Assembly: GCA_001940825.1 (NCBI GenBank)
Contig: MSGT01000064.1
Location: forward strand, 1-64,000
Direction of reading: 5' to 3'
DNA from: Sphaerochaeta sp. Phil3
GTDB taxonomy: Bacteria > Spirochaetota > Spirochaetia > Sphaerochaetales > Sphaerochaetaceae
DNA length: 64,000 nt
The translations under genes were made by a program, and so were the position numbers. The notes below the pieces were generated by a model that was given only the letters and a program-made list of their open reading frames with translations, was not told the origin of the DNA and ran no database searches. This document shows, piece by piece, positions 40,797 to 50,121 of this stretch; within the stretch, counting starts at the first letter, position 1, and each line of letters starts with the position of its first letter.

Positions 40797-42089
40797 TCAG
40801 ATAAGTTCTTTGGTTTTTCCCGCAAGGTAGAGAGGGATATTCGTAAAGGCTCCATCTTTGCGGTAGCCACGCTTGGAAAAACGCAGTGCATTCCTTGGAT
40901 GATTGGATGCAACGTATCGCTTGAACGAGGGGGCGGATTTGTCCTCTCCGCCTTTTGCTTCAATGGGAATAATCTCAGTTCCAACCTGAAGAATGAAGTC
41001 AAGCTCACTGTTTTTGTCAGAGTAGTACCTAGGATCGACTTCGAACTGTCCACGAAGCTGTTGCAAGACGTAATTCTCTGTCAGCTGTCCTTTGAATTGG
41101 TAGTCGGTTTTCAATAGGATTGCACTGTTATCGATACCAGCCATATGCTTAAGAAGACCTGTATCAAATACAAAGAGCTTGAATTGATCCAGTTTGTCAA
41201 AAGCAGATAACGGATGTTCTATTTTTGAAACATTGTAGACCCTGTTAATCATTCCAGCAGATACGAGCCACTCGATTGCTTCTTCGAAATCTCGAGCTCT
41301 GCCACCCTCTCGTACAGCACCGTACATGAATTTTTCGTTTGTTTTTGCAAGCTGAGAAACGATGCTACGGAACACCATGAGTATACGTCCGCTATTAACT
41401 TTGCCATTGTGTTTGGAAAAGTCGTTTTCATATATTTCGATGAGCTCTCTTTGAATCCGTGAAACTCTCTCAGGGTCTTTATGATTAATCCAAGACTTCA
41501 CGCATTCAGGCATACCTCCTATTATGAGGTAGTTGTCATAGACCTCAAGTAGTCTTCTGTGGAAGATTTCCTCGATTTGCTGCTCTTTTTGAATGTTGTC
41601 GTAATAGCTGTGGAGTGAAGGATTGGTCGCCTCAAGAAATTCTCCAAAGTTCAACGGAAAGAGGTCTAACAGATTGACCATACCAACTGGATAGGATTTC
41701 GGCTCCGCTAAAAGAGTCCCTAGCAGACTTCCAGCTGCTATGACATGATATTCATTTGCCTTTTCCTTAAAGTATTTGAGAGAATTCAACGCCTCTGGAC
41801 TTTCCTGAATCTCATCAAAGATAACCAAAGTCTCTCTTGGCAGAATCTTCTCTCCTCTAATCAAAGATAGCAACTCAATGATACGTTGAGGATTTTTGTT
41901 GGCTTCAAAGATGGATTTAAGTTCATCTTCTTCGTCAAAATTGAAATAGACGAAGTTTTTATAGCATTGCCGCCCAAATTCCTTCATCAACCATGTCTTT
42001 CCAACCTGTCTTGCTCCTTTTAGAACAAGAGGCTTCCGTTCTTCATCGTTTTTCCAATTCAACAAATCCTGAATAGCATTGCGTTTCAC
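40797..42089 (-). CDS. AAA_14/DUF4143 ATPase 2
   Basis: About 430 residues, homologous to ATPase 1: VKRNAIQDLLNWKNDEERKP, Walker A LKGARQVGKTWLMKEF, Walker B LVIFDEIQESPEAL, sensor VIAAGSLLG, then a DUF4143 domain with KNSELDFILQVGTEIIPIEAK resembling a PD-(D/E)XK core. I chose the GTG at 42089 (AAGGA upstream, matches the MKRNA start of the paralogue); an earlier in-frame GTG at 42128 falls inside a repeat. Lies between two outer-membrane protein genes. Function unknown. Confidence 0.85.
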   Translation of the reverse strand: MKRNAIQDLLNWKNDEERKPLVLKGARQVGKTWLMKEFGRQCYKNFVYFNFDEEDELKSIFEANKNPQRIIELLSLIRGEKILPRETLVIFDEIQESPEALNSLKYFKEKANEYHVIAAGSLLGTLLAEPKSYPVGMVNLLDLFPLNFGEFLEATNPSLHSYYDNIQKEQQIEEIFHRRLLEVYDNYLIIGGMPECVKSWINHKDPERVSRIQRELIEIYENDFSKHNGKVNSGRILMVFRSIVSQLAKTNEKFMYGAVREGGRARDFEEAIEWLVSAGMINRVYNVSKIEHPLSAFDKLDQFKLFVFDTGLLKHMAGIDNSAILLKTDYQFKGQLTENYVLQQLRGQFEVDPRYYSDKNSELDFILQVGTEIIPIEAKGGEDKSAPSFKRYVASNHPRNALRFSKRGYRKDGAFTNIPLYLAGKTKELI

Positions 42090-42125
42090 GACAGCATCAT
42101 CCTTTTTAGGTTCATAGTATTGTTG

Positions 42126-42201
42126 CACGTTTTTCTGGGGTTTTCAACTTTATTCAGCACATTTTTCTTGATTTTACCAGTGCAATATATCACATTTTTC
42201 T
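42126..42201. repeat. three direct repeats at 32-33 bp spacing upstream of ATPase 2
   Basis: CACGTTTTTCT (42126-42136), CACATTTTTCT (42158-42168) and CACATTTTTCT (42191-42201). Two are preceded by GC or AGC. The spacing and the GCAC-N-TTTT core parallel the repeats upstream of ATPase 1 although the sequence differs. Confidence 0.75.
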
Positions 42202-42512
42202 AAAACATGGGTATCAATCTGTGCAAAAAGGATTTAATGTTAATATGTCAATAGCGTTGATTTGTCATAGTTTTTCCCTTTTCTGTTTCCTACATCTATA
42301 GTAAACTTGACCTTAAAGCGTTGTCTGGTTTTGAAAGTATCGAACAGAAGATATGGGTATTGTGGCAAACTGCTACAATGAGGGTAGCGTTTGAACCACG
42401 TTATTCTAATGCTTTGTAAAGATAAAGATATACACACAGACCACATTGCAAGGTGGCAGTGAAGACCCTACTTTGTTGCAGTGTGTTGTTGTGCTGACAA
42501 AGGAGATGCCAA
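42202..42512. other. intergenic region, AT-rich, no gene seen
   Basis: About 310 bp between the ATPase 2 repeats and the next gene. No coding frame is convincing. A TACAAT box at 42374-42379 could be a -10 for the downstream gene, without a good -35. Confidence 0.5.
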
Positions 42513-42938
42513 ATGGATATCGATGGAAAGATTTCAATCATGGATGCCTTTAGAAAAGGAGAATCTGTACAGTACAGACGTTGCGGCGAAGTGCAATGGC
42601 ATGACTGCAACGGTGGCGAATGTTTTGATTTCGCCGACTACGAGTACAGGATGAAACCAAGCGGCGATGACAATAATCTTATGACCAACCGTCAGCTTTC
42701 AGAACTTTTGGCCAAGGGCTACGGTCAGGTTTGCTATAAGCCCTTTGAATCTGCAAGTATCGACCATGCTGTCCCCCTAAGTGAAGAAAACGAAGAGGTT
42801 TCCGAAACGGTGTCCGTTCGTCCGTGGAGTTCAGACCAATGGTTGAAACCTACTGTAGATATCTATGAAGAGTACATGGACAAATGGAACTCTTTGTGGA
42901 GCCCTGTCAAAACATCCTGGGAAAATCTACACATCTAG
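42513..42938 (+). CDS. small acidic protein of unknown function
   Basis: 141 residues with AAAGGAG 7 nt before the ATG. The start (MDIDGKISIMDAFRKGESVQ ... CFDFADYEYRMKP) resembles short phage or plasmid proteins in which a W/Y-rich motif ends in YRxKP, but I cannot name a family. The C-terminal half is rich in Glu, Ser and Trp with no membrane segment. Lies between ATPase 2 and a transposase remnant. Confidence 0.6.
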   Translation: MDIDGKISIMDAFRKGESVQYRRCGEVQWHDCNGGECFDFADYEYRMKPSGDDNNLMTNRQLSELLAKGYGQVCYKPFESASIDHAVPLSEENEEVSETVSVRPWSSDQWLKPTVDIYEEYMDKWNSLWSPVKTSWENLHI

Positions 42939-43111
42939 GAGTGTAAAAAGGTTTCCAACTTCACAAACCCTCGTATATAAAAGTGTTTTTTGCAGGCAGT
43001 AAGAACGCACGGTCTCTTTTGCCAAGTTTTGGAGTTTGCCAAAAGGAAAGGCTCGTGTGTACCCAAACACTCTCGTGTGACAGCCCGATGGCCCACGCCA
43101 CCTTCAGAGCA

Positions 43112-43264
43112 TCCTCTGGCAAAGTGGAAGGGATGAACAATAAGATCAAGACCATCAGAAGTCAGGGATATGGGTATCCTGATGATTACTTCTTCTTGAA
43201 GATCTTCGATGCTAGTAGAGAGACTTATTTCAGGAAGCCTAAATCCTACAAAATTCAGGACTGA
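43112..43264 (+). pseudogene. C-terminal remnant of an ISL3-like transposase
   Basis: The frame SSGKVEGMNNKIKTIRSQGY followed by GYPDDYFFLKIFDASRE is the end of a DDE transposase of the ISL3 kind, where the last catalytic Glu lies in VEGxNNKIK. Nothing upstream in this frame (42983-43111) looks like the rest of the enzyme. A dead insertion-sequence fragment. Confidence 0.7.
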
Positions 43265-43372
43265 GCCACTATTTCAAGTGAAAAGGACATTGTATCTGGA
43301 AACAACATCATTCATGTCATTCCCTGATGAAAATACCTACTGAAATAGCTCTTTCCCAAACTGGAAGATTTA

Positions 43373-43405
43373 ACTGAATCTAAAGTCTAATAATCGTAAT
43401 CCAGT
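43373..43405. promoter_or_regulatory. 33-bp element, copy A (inverted repeat around a -10-like core)
   Basis: It matches the element at 51369-51401 in 30 of 33 positions: ACTGAATC, AAAGT, TAATAATCGTAAT, CAGT. The arms ACTGAAT and ATCCAGT form an imperfect inverted repeat. Here it lies 78 bp upstream of outer-membrane protein gene 2. Confidence 0.55.
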
Positions 43406-43482
43406 AGTTTTCGAAAACTGTTGAATGATTCCACAAACGTTCAGACTATTTTCTCTTTCCATTCGAGACTAATAGAGGAAGT

Positions 43483-45156
43483 ATGAAAAAAGGTATTATC
43501 GTACTTTTGATTACGGTGCTGGCTGCTGGAATGGCTTTTGCTGGCTTGACAGGTTCAGCAGACGTCAAGGCAAACCTTGACTTCAACGCCATCAAGGCTA
43601 AGGAGTCAGCCCTTGCATTGGCAAACGGTTCAGAGATAAAGGCAGAGTTCGGCCTGCTTGATGAAGCAATCGCTCCTGCAGCTCTCGAAGAGGGTGCAGA
43701 GGCTCCAGCCATTTCAGTCGACTTCGCTGCAACATTCACGTTCAAGGTCAAGAACGATGCTGCTCTTGAGGCAAAGGCTGAGATCACAAAGGCCGCAATC
43801 AAGGGTGTTGACTGGTCTGTCAGTATTCTTGGTTCTTCCGATGCATCCGATTACGCAACAATGAGCGGATACGATGCAAAGAGCAACTATGCAAAGAACG
43901 ATGGCGTCACAGTATCATACAAGGGCTTCACCCTTGGTGTTGGTTATGCTTCCAAGGGAACATGGAATGTCGCTCTCGAAAGCGCAGCCTATTCTCCAAT
44001 CGAAGGCCTTTCCATCCAGGGTGGCGTAAGCTACTATGCAAAGGCTGCAGGTGCAACGAAGTATGGTTATTCCATGAACAAGGCAGGAAAAGATGGTCTC
44101 AAGAAAGACCTTGTCAAGAATGCTGATGGTTCATACAACATTTCCGCTGAATCGACGACTGTTGCTGATGTAAAGATAGCTGAACAGGCTTTGAGGGATG
44201 CAAAGGAAACCCTTGCTGCTGCTCAGAAAGCTTTTGCCGCTGATCCAGTTGCAGCAAAATATGATGCAGTTGAAGCTGCAAAGAATGTTGTTGAGGAAAA
44301 ACAGGCAAAACTTGATGAAGCAGTGCATACGGCAAGAGGTGTGTATTATGATTACATCACTATCGAGTATGTTGACGAAAATGGTTTCGTAAAGAAGGAA
44401 GAGGTTGCCGTCCTTAAAGATGCATATAAGGAATACAAGTCTACTCCAGTTGCAGCAGAAGCAGAACTTGGTCTTTCCGCAAAGGTCAACTACGAAGGAC
44501 AGGTCATGAACGGTGATGTCAAGGCTACTGTTGCTGCTGACATGATCATCGACACTCTCGCAAAGAAGGACAATGTCGTATTCGATGTCAAGGGAAGCGC
44601 AAGCTATATCGGTGCAGGACTTGATGTCTACTACGCAAACGTTGCAGTGAAGAAGATTGATGACAATGATGTTGCCTTCCAGAAGGTTCTCAACGCAGCT
44701 GTCAACTTCGACCTCAACAAGTTCGTCGAGCTTCCTTTCACACTCAGTGGAAAGGTCGGCATGGATGACATTCTTGCAAAGAAGGCTGGTTATAGTAGAA
44801 AGCTCACTGCTTCCATCAGCGCTGGCTACGATGCAATCTCCGCAACAGCTTCGTTCGAGTATGGTCTCGTAGACAAGAAGATCGATGTCTCCGGTGAAGT
44901 CGGATATACCCACGACTATGCAACAGTCAAGGTCGGTGGATCCCTCAAGACAATCGAGTTCGTCGCTGGCAAATACGAGAAATCCGTCAAGACAACAGCC
45001 AACAAGCTTGGAATGTATGTCTCTGTTGAGAACACAACCCTCATTCCAGGTGCAACGCTTGGTCTTTCTTGGAATGCAACAGACCTTAAAAAGGTCGATG
45101 CAACTGACACCAACAAGATTGGTATCGTCACAGCATCCTGCGGCATCGCATTCTAA
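43483..45156 (+). CDS. outer-membrane beta-barrel protein 2, coiled-coil insert
   Basis: 557 residues. The shared signal peptide (MKKGIIVLLITVLAAGMAFA), a strand-rich barrel, C-terminal ASCGIAF. At residues about 225-285 an Ala/Glu/Lys-rich helical hairpin (AEQALRDAKETLAAAQKAFA; AAKNVVEEKQAKLDEAVHTA) is inserted, likely an exposed coiled-coil loop. The end NTTLIPGATLGLSWNATDL is shared with paralogues. Followed by an intrinsic terminator. Surface role inferred. Confidence 0.8.
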   Translation: MKKGIIVLLITVLAAGMAFAGLTGSADVKANLDFNAIKAKESALALANGSEIKAEFGLLDEAIAPAALEEGAEAPAISVDFAATFTFKVKNDAALEAKAEITKAAIKGVDWSVSILGSSDASDYATMSGYDAKSNYAKNDGVTVSYKGFTLGVGYASKGTWNVALESAAYSPIEGLSIQGGVSYYAKAAGATKYGYSMNKAGKDGLKKDLVKNADGSYNISAESTTVADVKIAEQALRDAKETLAAAQKAFAADPVAAKYDAVEAAKNVVEEKQAKLDEAVHTARGVYYDYITIEYVDENGFVKKEEVAVLKDAYKEYKSTPVAAEAELGLSAKVNYEGQVMNGDVKATVAADMIIDTLAKKDNVVFDVKGSASYIGAGLDVYYANVAVKKIDDNDVAFQKVLNAAVNFDLNKFVELPFTLSGKVGMDDILAKKAGYSRKLTASISAGYDAISATASFEYGLVDKKIDVSGEVGYTHDYATVKVGGSLKTIEFVAGKYEKSVKTTANKLGMYVSVENTTLIPGATLGLSWNATDLKKVDATDTNKIGIVTASCGIAF

Positions 45157-45183
45157 GTTGAAAAGCTAATCGCAATTCAAACC

Positions 45184-45217
45184 ACAGGCCATCTCCAAGT
45201 CGAGGTGGCCTGTTTTG
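45184..45217 (+). terminator. terminator after outer-membrane protein gene 2
   Basis: ACAGGCCA and TGGCCTGT (8 bp) flank a 14-nt loop, followed by TTTTGT. The stem resembles that at 55984. Confidence 0.85.
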
Positions 45218-45235
45218 TATTCTTTCATGTACATG

Positions 45236-45269
45236 AAAACAGGCTGCCTTGACGGACAAGACAGCCTGT
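45236..45269 (-). terminator. terminator after outer-membrane protein gene 3
   Basis: On the minus strand ACAGGCTG-type arms (45239-45246 with 45262-45269) are followed by TTTTCATG. It lies 20 bp from the convergent terminator of gene 2. Confidence 0.8.
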
Positions 45270-45296
45270 ATCGTTTCAATTCAATGGATCAAGCAA

Positions 45297-46823
45297 TTAG
45301 AAGCTGATCTTTGCAGCTGCGTTGATCGAACCCTTTGAAGCTGTTGCGATGTTTGTTGCATCCTCAGCGACGAAGTTTGCACCGGACCAGCCGAGGCTGA
45401 GTGTGCACTTCTCGATGATTGCGGAAGTCTCGATGGATGCGCTTGGCTTCACACCGTAGTATGCAAGAGCGTCAGCCTTCTTCTCGAAACCAACGGAGAT
45501 TCCAGCCTTTGCCTTGAAGACTTCTGCTGCGTACTCGATGTTAGCACCAACAAGGAGTCCATCAACTGAGGCCTTTGTCGTGTTGTTCTTGTCAACAACC
45601 TTTGCACCAAAAGCCATGTTGGCCTTTGCTGTGAGCTTGTCGACTGTCGTTCCGACGGATGCCTTGTATGCAGCCTTCTTGAATGCTTCGGCCTTCTCTT
45701 TGAGGTTGATGTCATCAACTTCGCCTGTAACCTTGATTACAACGTTCTCAGCGACTGGGATGTCTGCACCAACCTTGGCTTCGATGATGTAGTTTGCGAC
45801 ATCCTTGCCAAGCTTGTCAGAACCGAAGTAGACAGCACCGTTCACGATGTCGTACTTTGCATCAGCCTTTGCATCGACGGAGGCAATCTTCGTGTTTGCG
45901 TCGAACTGGAAATCTGCTGCGAAATTGACGGAGAGCTTGTCTGCTGCGTATGCATACTTTGCTGCAGCACCCATGACAGGCTTGGAATCCTTTCCAACAA
46001 GAATCATGTTTGCAGCGGCCTGGACTGTCATGCCCTCAGCAAGCTCGAAAGCCTTTGTCTCTGCGCTTGCGAAGACTGTGAGCTTCTCGGAAGCTGGAGT
46101 ATCTTCAACAACGGCAACTCTATCTGCATAGTAAGCACCTTTTACTACACCTTCGTCTTCGACTTTCACAACTTCAACATACTTCTTCTCAAAGGCTTCT
46201 TTTTCTTTTTCCTTTCCTGGCTCATTTAGACTATCAACATAAGCTTGTGAGAAATAAACCAACGATCCATAACCAGCAGCAGAACCCTTCTTCTCAGCAG
46301 TATAGGCGTTGTTCATAGCAAATGAGAATGTGTATCCCTGATATGAAACATTGAAGCCGCCTGCACTGTGCTTGAAATCGCCATTTGCGTTGTTTGCATA
46401 GTTGTGGTTTGGTGAGTGGTATACTGTGTCTCTGTCATTCGTCCAAGAGGAAGCATAGTCGTATGCAGCCTTCGGTCCAAGGATTCCAATCGTGAAATCA
46501 TAGACGTGGATGTTGGCGACTGTGATGTCCATATCCATGTCGAAATATGGAGCTGCGTCGTTCTTCTCCTTGAGGACGGAAACATAAGCCTCGGCCTCCA
46601 ACTCTGCCCAGATATCTGTCTGATGCTCTGCACCAACGGAAGCGCTCTGTGTATCAACGGCGAATTCGAATGAATACTCGTCAAATGCCTTCTTGTTCGT
46701 GAAGCCCCAGCCCTTTTCGTCAAGGCTGACGCCAAAGTTGATGGATGCAGAACCTGTGAATGTAGCAAAAGCCATTCCAGCAGCCAGCACCGTAATCAAA
46801 AGTACGATAATACCTTTTTTCAT
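45297..46823 (-). CDS. outer-membrane beta-barrel protein 3
   Basis: 508 residues. Shared leader peptide, then FTGSASINFGVSLDEKGWGF and an alternating amphipathic strand pattern to the C-terminal AAKISF. A charged central insert (EPGKEKEKEAFEKKYVEVVK) probably is an exposed loop. The last strands (IEKCTLSLGWSGANF) parallel the paralogues. Convergent with gene 2. An imperfect palindrome (AGTTCA ... TGAACT, 46880-46901) lies upstream. Confidence 0.8.
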   Translation of the reverse strand: MKKGIIVLLITVLAAGMAFATFTGSASINFGVSLDEKGWGFTNKKAFDEYSFEFAVDTQSASVGAEHQTDIWAELEAEAYVSVLKEKNDAAPYFDMDMDITVANIHVYDFTIGILGPKAAYDYASSWTNDRDTVYHSPNHNYANNANGDFKHSAGGFNVSYQGYTFSFAMNNAYTAEKKGSAAGYGSLVYFSQAYVDSLNEPGKEKEKEAFEKKYVEVVKVEDEGVVKGAYYADRVAVVEDTPASEKLTVFASAETKAFELAEGMTVQAAANMILVGKDSKPVMGAAAKYAYAADKLSVNFAADFQFDANTKIASVDAKADAKYDIVNGAVYFGSDKLGKDVANYIIEAKVGADIPVAENVVIKVTGEVDDINLKEKAEAFKKAAYKASVGTTVDKLTAKANMAFGAKVVDKNNTTKASVDGLLVGANIEYAAEVFKAKAGISVGFEKKADALAYYGVKPSASIETSAIIEKCTLSLGWSGANFVAEDATNIATASKGSINAAAKISF

Positions 46824-46971
46824 ACTTCCTCTATTAGGTCATATAATTGATGACGGGAAGAGGGTGTTCTTTAGATAAGTTCATCACTGTTGGTGAACTG
46901 TTTACTATCCGACTGGCTTTACATGCAGCGTATCGGGGTCATTAACTTAGACAAAAGCAGGTTGTTGTGTT

Positions 46972-48084
46972 TCACGTCTCAAGAATGGCATCATTCAGAT
47001 AGTACCAAGAGGATCGTCCTCCTTCATTTGATTTCCTGAGCAGTCCTTTCTCAACTAGATGTGACAAGTCTCTTGTGGCGGTAGCCGATTGACATTTTGT
47101 AAGCTTGCACCATTTCTCAGAAGTGAGTTTTCCATAGAAACTTCCGGATGCCAATTTGTAGAGCATTGAGATTTCTCTTGAATTGTACTCGGACGAATCC
47201 AATGAGGCCATGAACTGGGAAAGGAAAATCTTTTTCTTGCAAATCTCCTCGGCATCAAACAGAGAGTCAGATACAAGATTGATATACCATGAGACGAATG
47301 CGGATATATCCATCGAAGATGAGTGCTGAACTTCATAGAGCTGCCTGTAGTATTCCTTCTTGTTCTTAAGTATCGCAGATGAGACACTGCAATACCTAAG
47401 ACTTGAAGCATTCTGAGCCATTATCGCATCGGCCAAAAGTCTTGAGATTCGACCATTGCCATCTTCGAATGGGTGAATTGAAACGAACCATACTGATGCA
47501 ACCGCACTTCTCACAACAACAGGAAGACCATCCTGGGAATCGCTTATCCATTTCATGAGAGCAGCCATGTTTTCTTGGATTCTGTCTGCGGGTACACCTT
47601 CATAGAGTACATCCTGTTTCATCGATCCTGATACGTTCATTATGTAAACAGGGCCGTTTCTATACTCTCCTATTTCATGGGGCCGATATGCAGGGGAAAC
47701 TCCCTCAAAAAGGAGTTTGTGCCAATTCAGAATGGTTTTTTCCGCAATGACCTCTTTGTTTTCCTGTACCGATAGAGACAATTCTGCCAGCATTTGCGCG
47801 TATCTGTCCTGCTTGGAAGTAGTGGCATTTTCTATAGCTAAGGCCTTTGCCACTGACGAATACACGGAATCGTATGAAACGGACACTCCTTCTATCTCAT
47901 TTGATGATACAACGTCATTTGTGAGTGTTTGGGCATAGATGACCTTGCGTAGGTCTGTAGAAATCAAACTGAATGCTTGGTCTGTCAGGCCTTTCTGATA
48001 GAGATATCTCTCATAATCTTTTTGCAGAGTGTTCATTTCAATCTTAAAGTCAGGCCAATTTGGGTTCTTCCATATGTAGGGCAT
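46972..48084 (-). CDS. class II Fic-family AMPylase
   Basis: 370 residues. Contains an N-terminal Fic_N domain, the inhibitory helix SNEIEG (matches S/TxxxE-G/N) and the Fic active site SIHPFEDGNGRISRLLADAI, followed by a C-terminal winged-helix region (LTKCQSATATRDLSHLVEKG). Transfers AMP to target hydroxyls; target unknown. The own inhibitory motif precedes the core, so no separate antitoxin is needed. The start ATG at 48084 has AAGGGAG upstream. Three direct repeats just upstream suggest autoregulation through the winged helix. Confidence 0.9.
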   Translation of the reverse strand: MPYIWKNPNWPDFKIEMNTLQKDYERYLYQKGLTDQAFSLISTDLRKVIYAQTLTNDVVSSNEIEGVSVSYDSVYSSVAKALAIENATTSKQDRYAQMLAELSLSVQENKEVIAEKTILNWHKLLFEGVSPAYRPHEIGEYRNGPVYIMNVSGSMKQDVLYEGVPADRIQENMAALMKWISDSQDGLPVVVRSAVASVWFVSIHPFEDGNGRISRLLADAIMAQNASSLRYCSVSSAILKNKKEYYRQLYEVQHSSSMDISAFVSWYINLVSDSLFDAEEICKKKIFLSQFMASLDSSEYNSREISMLYKLASGSFYGKLTSEKWCKLTKCQSATATRDLSHLVEKGLLRKSNEGGRSSWYYLNDAILET

Positions 48085-48098
48085 AATCACTCCCTTTT

Positions 48099-48194
48099 CC
48101 AATCGTTTTTGATTGGAATGTGTAAATCAAAACCATTCAAATCATTTTTGATTGGAATATATTGTTTTGTCAATATTCAAATCATTTTTGATTG
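48099..48194. repeat. three direct repeats at 39-40 bp spacing upstream of fic
   Basis: CCAATCGTTTTTGATTGG (48099-48116), CAAATCATTTTTGATTGG (48138-48155) and CAAATCATTTTTGATTG (48178-48194). Each unit is itself an imperfect palindrome (AATC-N6-GATT). Likely three binding sites for the winged-helix domain of Fic or another regulator. Confidence 0.8.
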
Positions 48195-48377
48195 CTGCAT
48201 CCACCATATTGATTAAAGATTCTCCAATAATGATTTTTACTAAAGTTTAGCAAATTCAACATAGACAACATGGCTGAGAACATGTGCTTGTGTTGGTTTT
48301 TGAATCTCTAAGCCTTAAAATGATTGATTTGCAAGGGGGCGCTCCTTGTAATGGAGTTTATAATTCTACATCCATAC

Positions 48378-48411
48378 AAAGAAACAGGTCGCCTCTTTCG
48401 AAACGACCTGT
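48378..48411 (-). terminator. terminator after outer-membrane protein gene 4
   Basis: ACAGGTCG/CGACCTGT stem with loop, followed on the minus strand by TTTCTTTG. Same stem as at 40709 and 57714. Confidence 0.8.
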
Positions 48412-48444
48412 CGTCAATAATTATTTGATATGACGTTCTATTGA

Positions 48445-49785
48445 TTAGAACTTGATTGTTGCAGAAGCTGTGATTGCACCCTTCTTGTCTACACCCTTTG
48501 CGAAGTCTGCACCCTTCCACGTGAGGGCAAGTGTTGCATTCTCGACAATCTTGTCAGTTGAAACGCTGAGTTCCGGCTTGAGGCTTGTGAGAGCTGGATC
48601 AGCACCGATTGCCAAAGCAGCCTTGAGCTGTGCATATGCTGTGAAGACTTCGTGGTTGTATGTGACCTTTCCCTCAAGTGCGAGCTTCTTGCCATAGATG
48701 CCATAGGAAGCCTTTCCGAATACTGAGACTGGAGAGACCGTTGCACTTGCATCTGCACCGATTGTGATCTCTCTTACGTCCTTGATGACGTCAACTGCAT
48801 CGACATAGCCATTGACAGAGACTTCAACGTCTTCGCCGAACGTATAGCCGGCACCGAGCTTTGCATCAAGACGGGCCTTTTTGTCTGCATCGCGGTCTGC
48901 TGCGAGCGTGTAGAAGTAGAGGTTTGCATAGACGAAATCATATGATGCATTGGCTGCCGCTTCGACATCGAACTTGGAATCGTTGATTTTGATTTCACCT
49001 GCTGCTCCTGCTGAAAGCTTGTCAGCCTTGTAAGCCGTCTTTGCTGCGAAGTAGAACTGCTTTGCATCGTTTGCTACATAGGCGTGTGCCGCAGCCTGAG
49101 CCGTTAGACCTTCAACGAACTCGAAGGGTTTTGTCTGGACATGTGCGAGAACCTTGTATGTCTCCTCATCGGATTTGCCAGAGAATCCAAAACCTGCGCC
49201 ATATCCATCGTAGGAGACCGTGAAGCCAGGAACTTCCAGAACTGTTGCAGCCTTTGTTTCAACCTTGTTTGTCAATGGTTCACCATCGTCATACAAGTGG
49301 TAGTCAGCTGCATAGTTGTATGCGCCACCAGCATTGAGGATTCCGAACGTGAAGTCGTTGACGTGGATGTTTGCCTTCTTGATTGCAATCTTGACAGTTC
49401 CGAACTTTGAAGAACCATTGACAAGAACAACATCGATAATCGCGTTTGTGGCTGGATCTCTCACAACATTGATTGTGCTTCCATCTTCAAGGGAAACCAA
49501 TTCACCTTTGTATCCGTTTGCAGAGTCTTTCTTGCTGTAGTTGATATAAGCGGATGCCTCTGCTGCAATCTCTGCCCAAACGTTCGTCTGGTGGTCTGCA
49601 ACCTCTGCGGATGCCGTGTCGAACTCGAATGTGAACTTATAGGTTGCCTTTGCATCGTTTGCAAAACCATAGTCCTTGGTGTCCAGATCGTAACCAAGGT
49701 TGATAGCTGCTGAACCTGTCAAGCCAGCAAAAGCCATTCCTGCAGCCAGCACCGTAATCAAAAGTACGATAATACCTTTTTTCAT
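48445..49785 (-). CDS. outer-membrane beta-barrel protein 4
   Basis: 446 residues. Shared leader, then GLTGSAAINLGYDLDTKDYG and barrel-type strands up to the C-terminal ATIKF. No long helical insert; a loop EDGSTINVVRDPATN is exposed-looking. The final strand (VENATLALTWKGADF) matches the paralogues. An upstream in-frame ATG (49803) gives an extra MPNRGS but overlaps the RBS GAGGAAG. Confidence 0.8.
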   Translation of the reverse strand: MKKGIIVLLITVLAAGMAFAGLTGSAAINLGYDLDTKDYGFANDAKATYKFTFEFDTASAEVADHQTNVWAEIAAEASAYINYSKKDSANGYKGELVSLEDGSTINVVRDPATNAIIDVVLVNGSSKFGTVKIAIKKANIHVNDFTFGILNAGGAYNYAADYHLYDDGEPLTNKVETKAATVLEVPGFTVSYDGYGAGFGFSGKSDEETYKVLAHVQTKPFEFVEGLTAQAAAHAYVANDAKQFYFAAKTAYKADKLSAGAAGEIKINDSKFDVEAAANASYDFVYANLYFYTLAADRDADKKARLDAKLGAGYTFGEDVEVSVNGYVDAVDVIKDVREITIGADASATVSPVSVFGKASYGIYGKKLALEGKVTYNHEVFTAYAQLKAALAIGADPALTSLKPELSVSTDKIVENATLALTWKGADFAKGVDKKGAITASATIKF

Positions 49786-50121
49786 ACTTCCTCTATTAGG
49801 CATGATGTCATTCGCGATTTGAATAGTTTGAACAACTAAAGAAATCAGAGGTTCTACTGTTTGAGAGCTATAGACAAAGAATTGAAATCACATTGCAAAC
49901 ACCCACCAATAATGGCTGACTTTATCAAAGTATGAGTAGATATGAAATCTACAGACTCTAAATCTTGACTGTCTTTAATGTTGATGTGTAATGTGGTTAT
50001 AGGTTATTTGATTTCAAGTTTTAGTATCGAAAAACGAAACATTTAAGAACGGAAAGAGAAAAACAGCTTAGGAAGCTGTGGCTTTTCTTTGTTTTATACC
50101 GTCATTCAAAGGAGGTTCACC
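49786..50121. other. divergent intergenic region with a hairpin
   Basis: About 335 bp between outer-membrane protein gene 4 and the gene at 50122. ACAGCTT-AGG-AAGCTGT (50063-50079) is a perfect 7-bp hairpin followed on the minus strand by TTTTTCTC, so it may terminate leftward transcription; on the plus strand it lies in the leader of the next gene. No gene seen. Confidence 0.5.
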
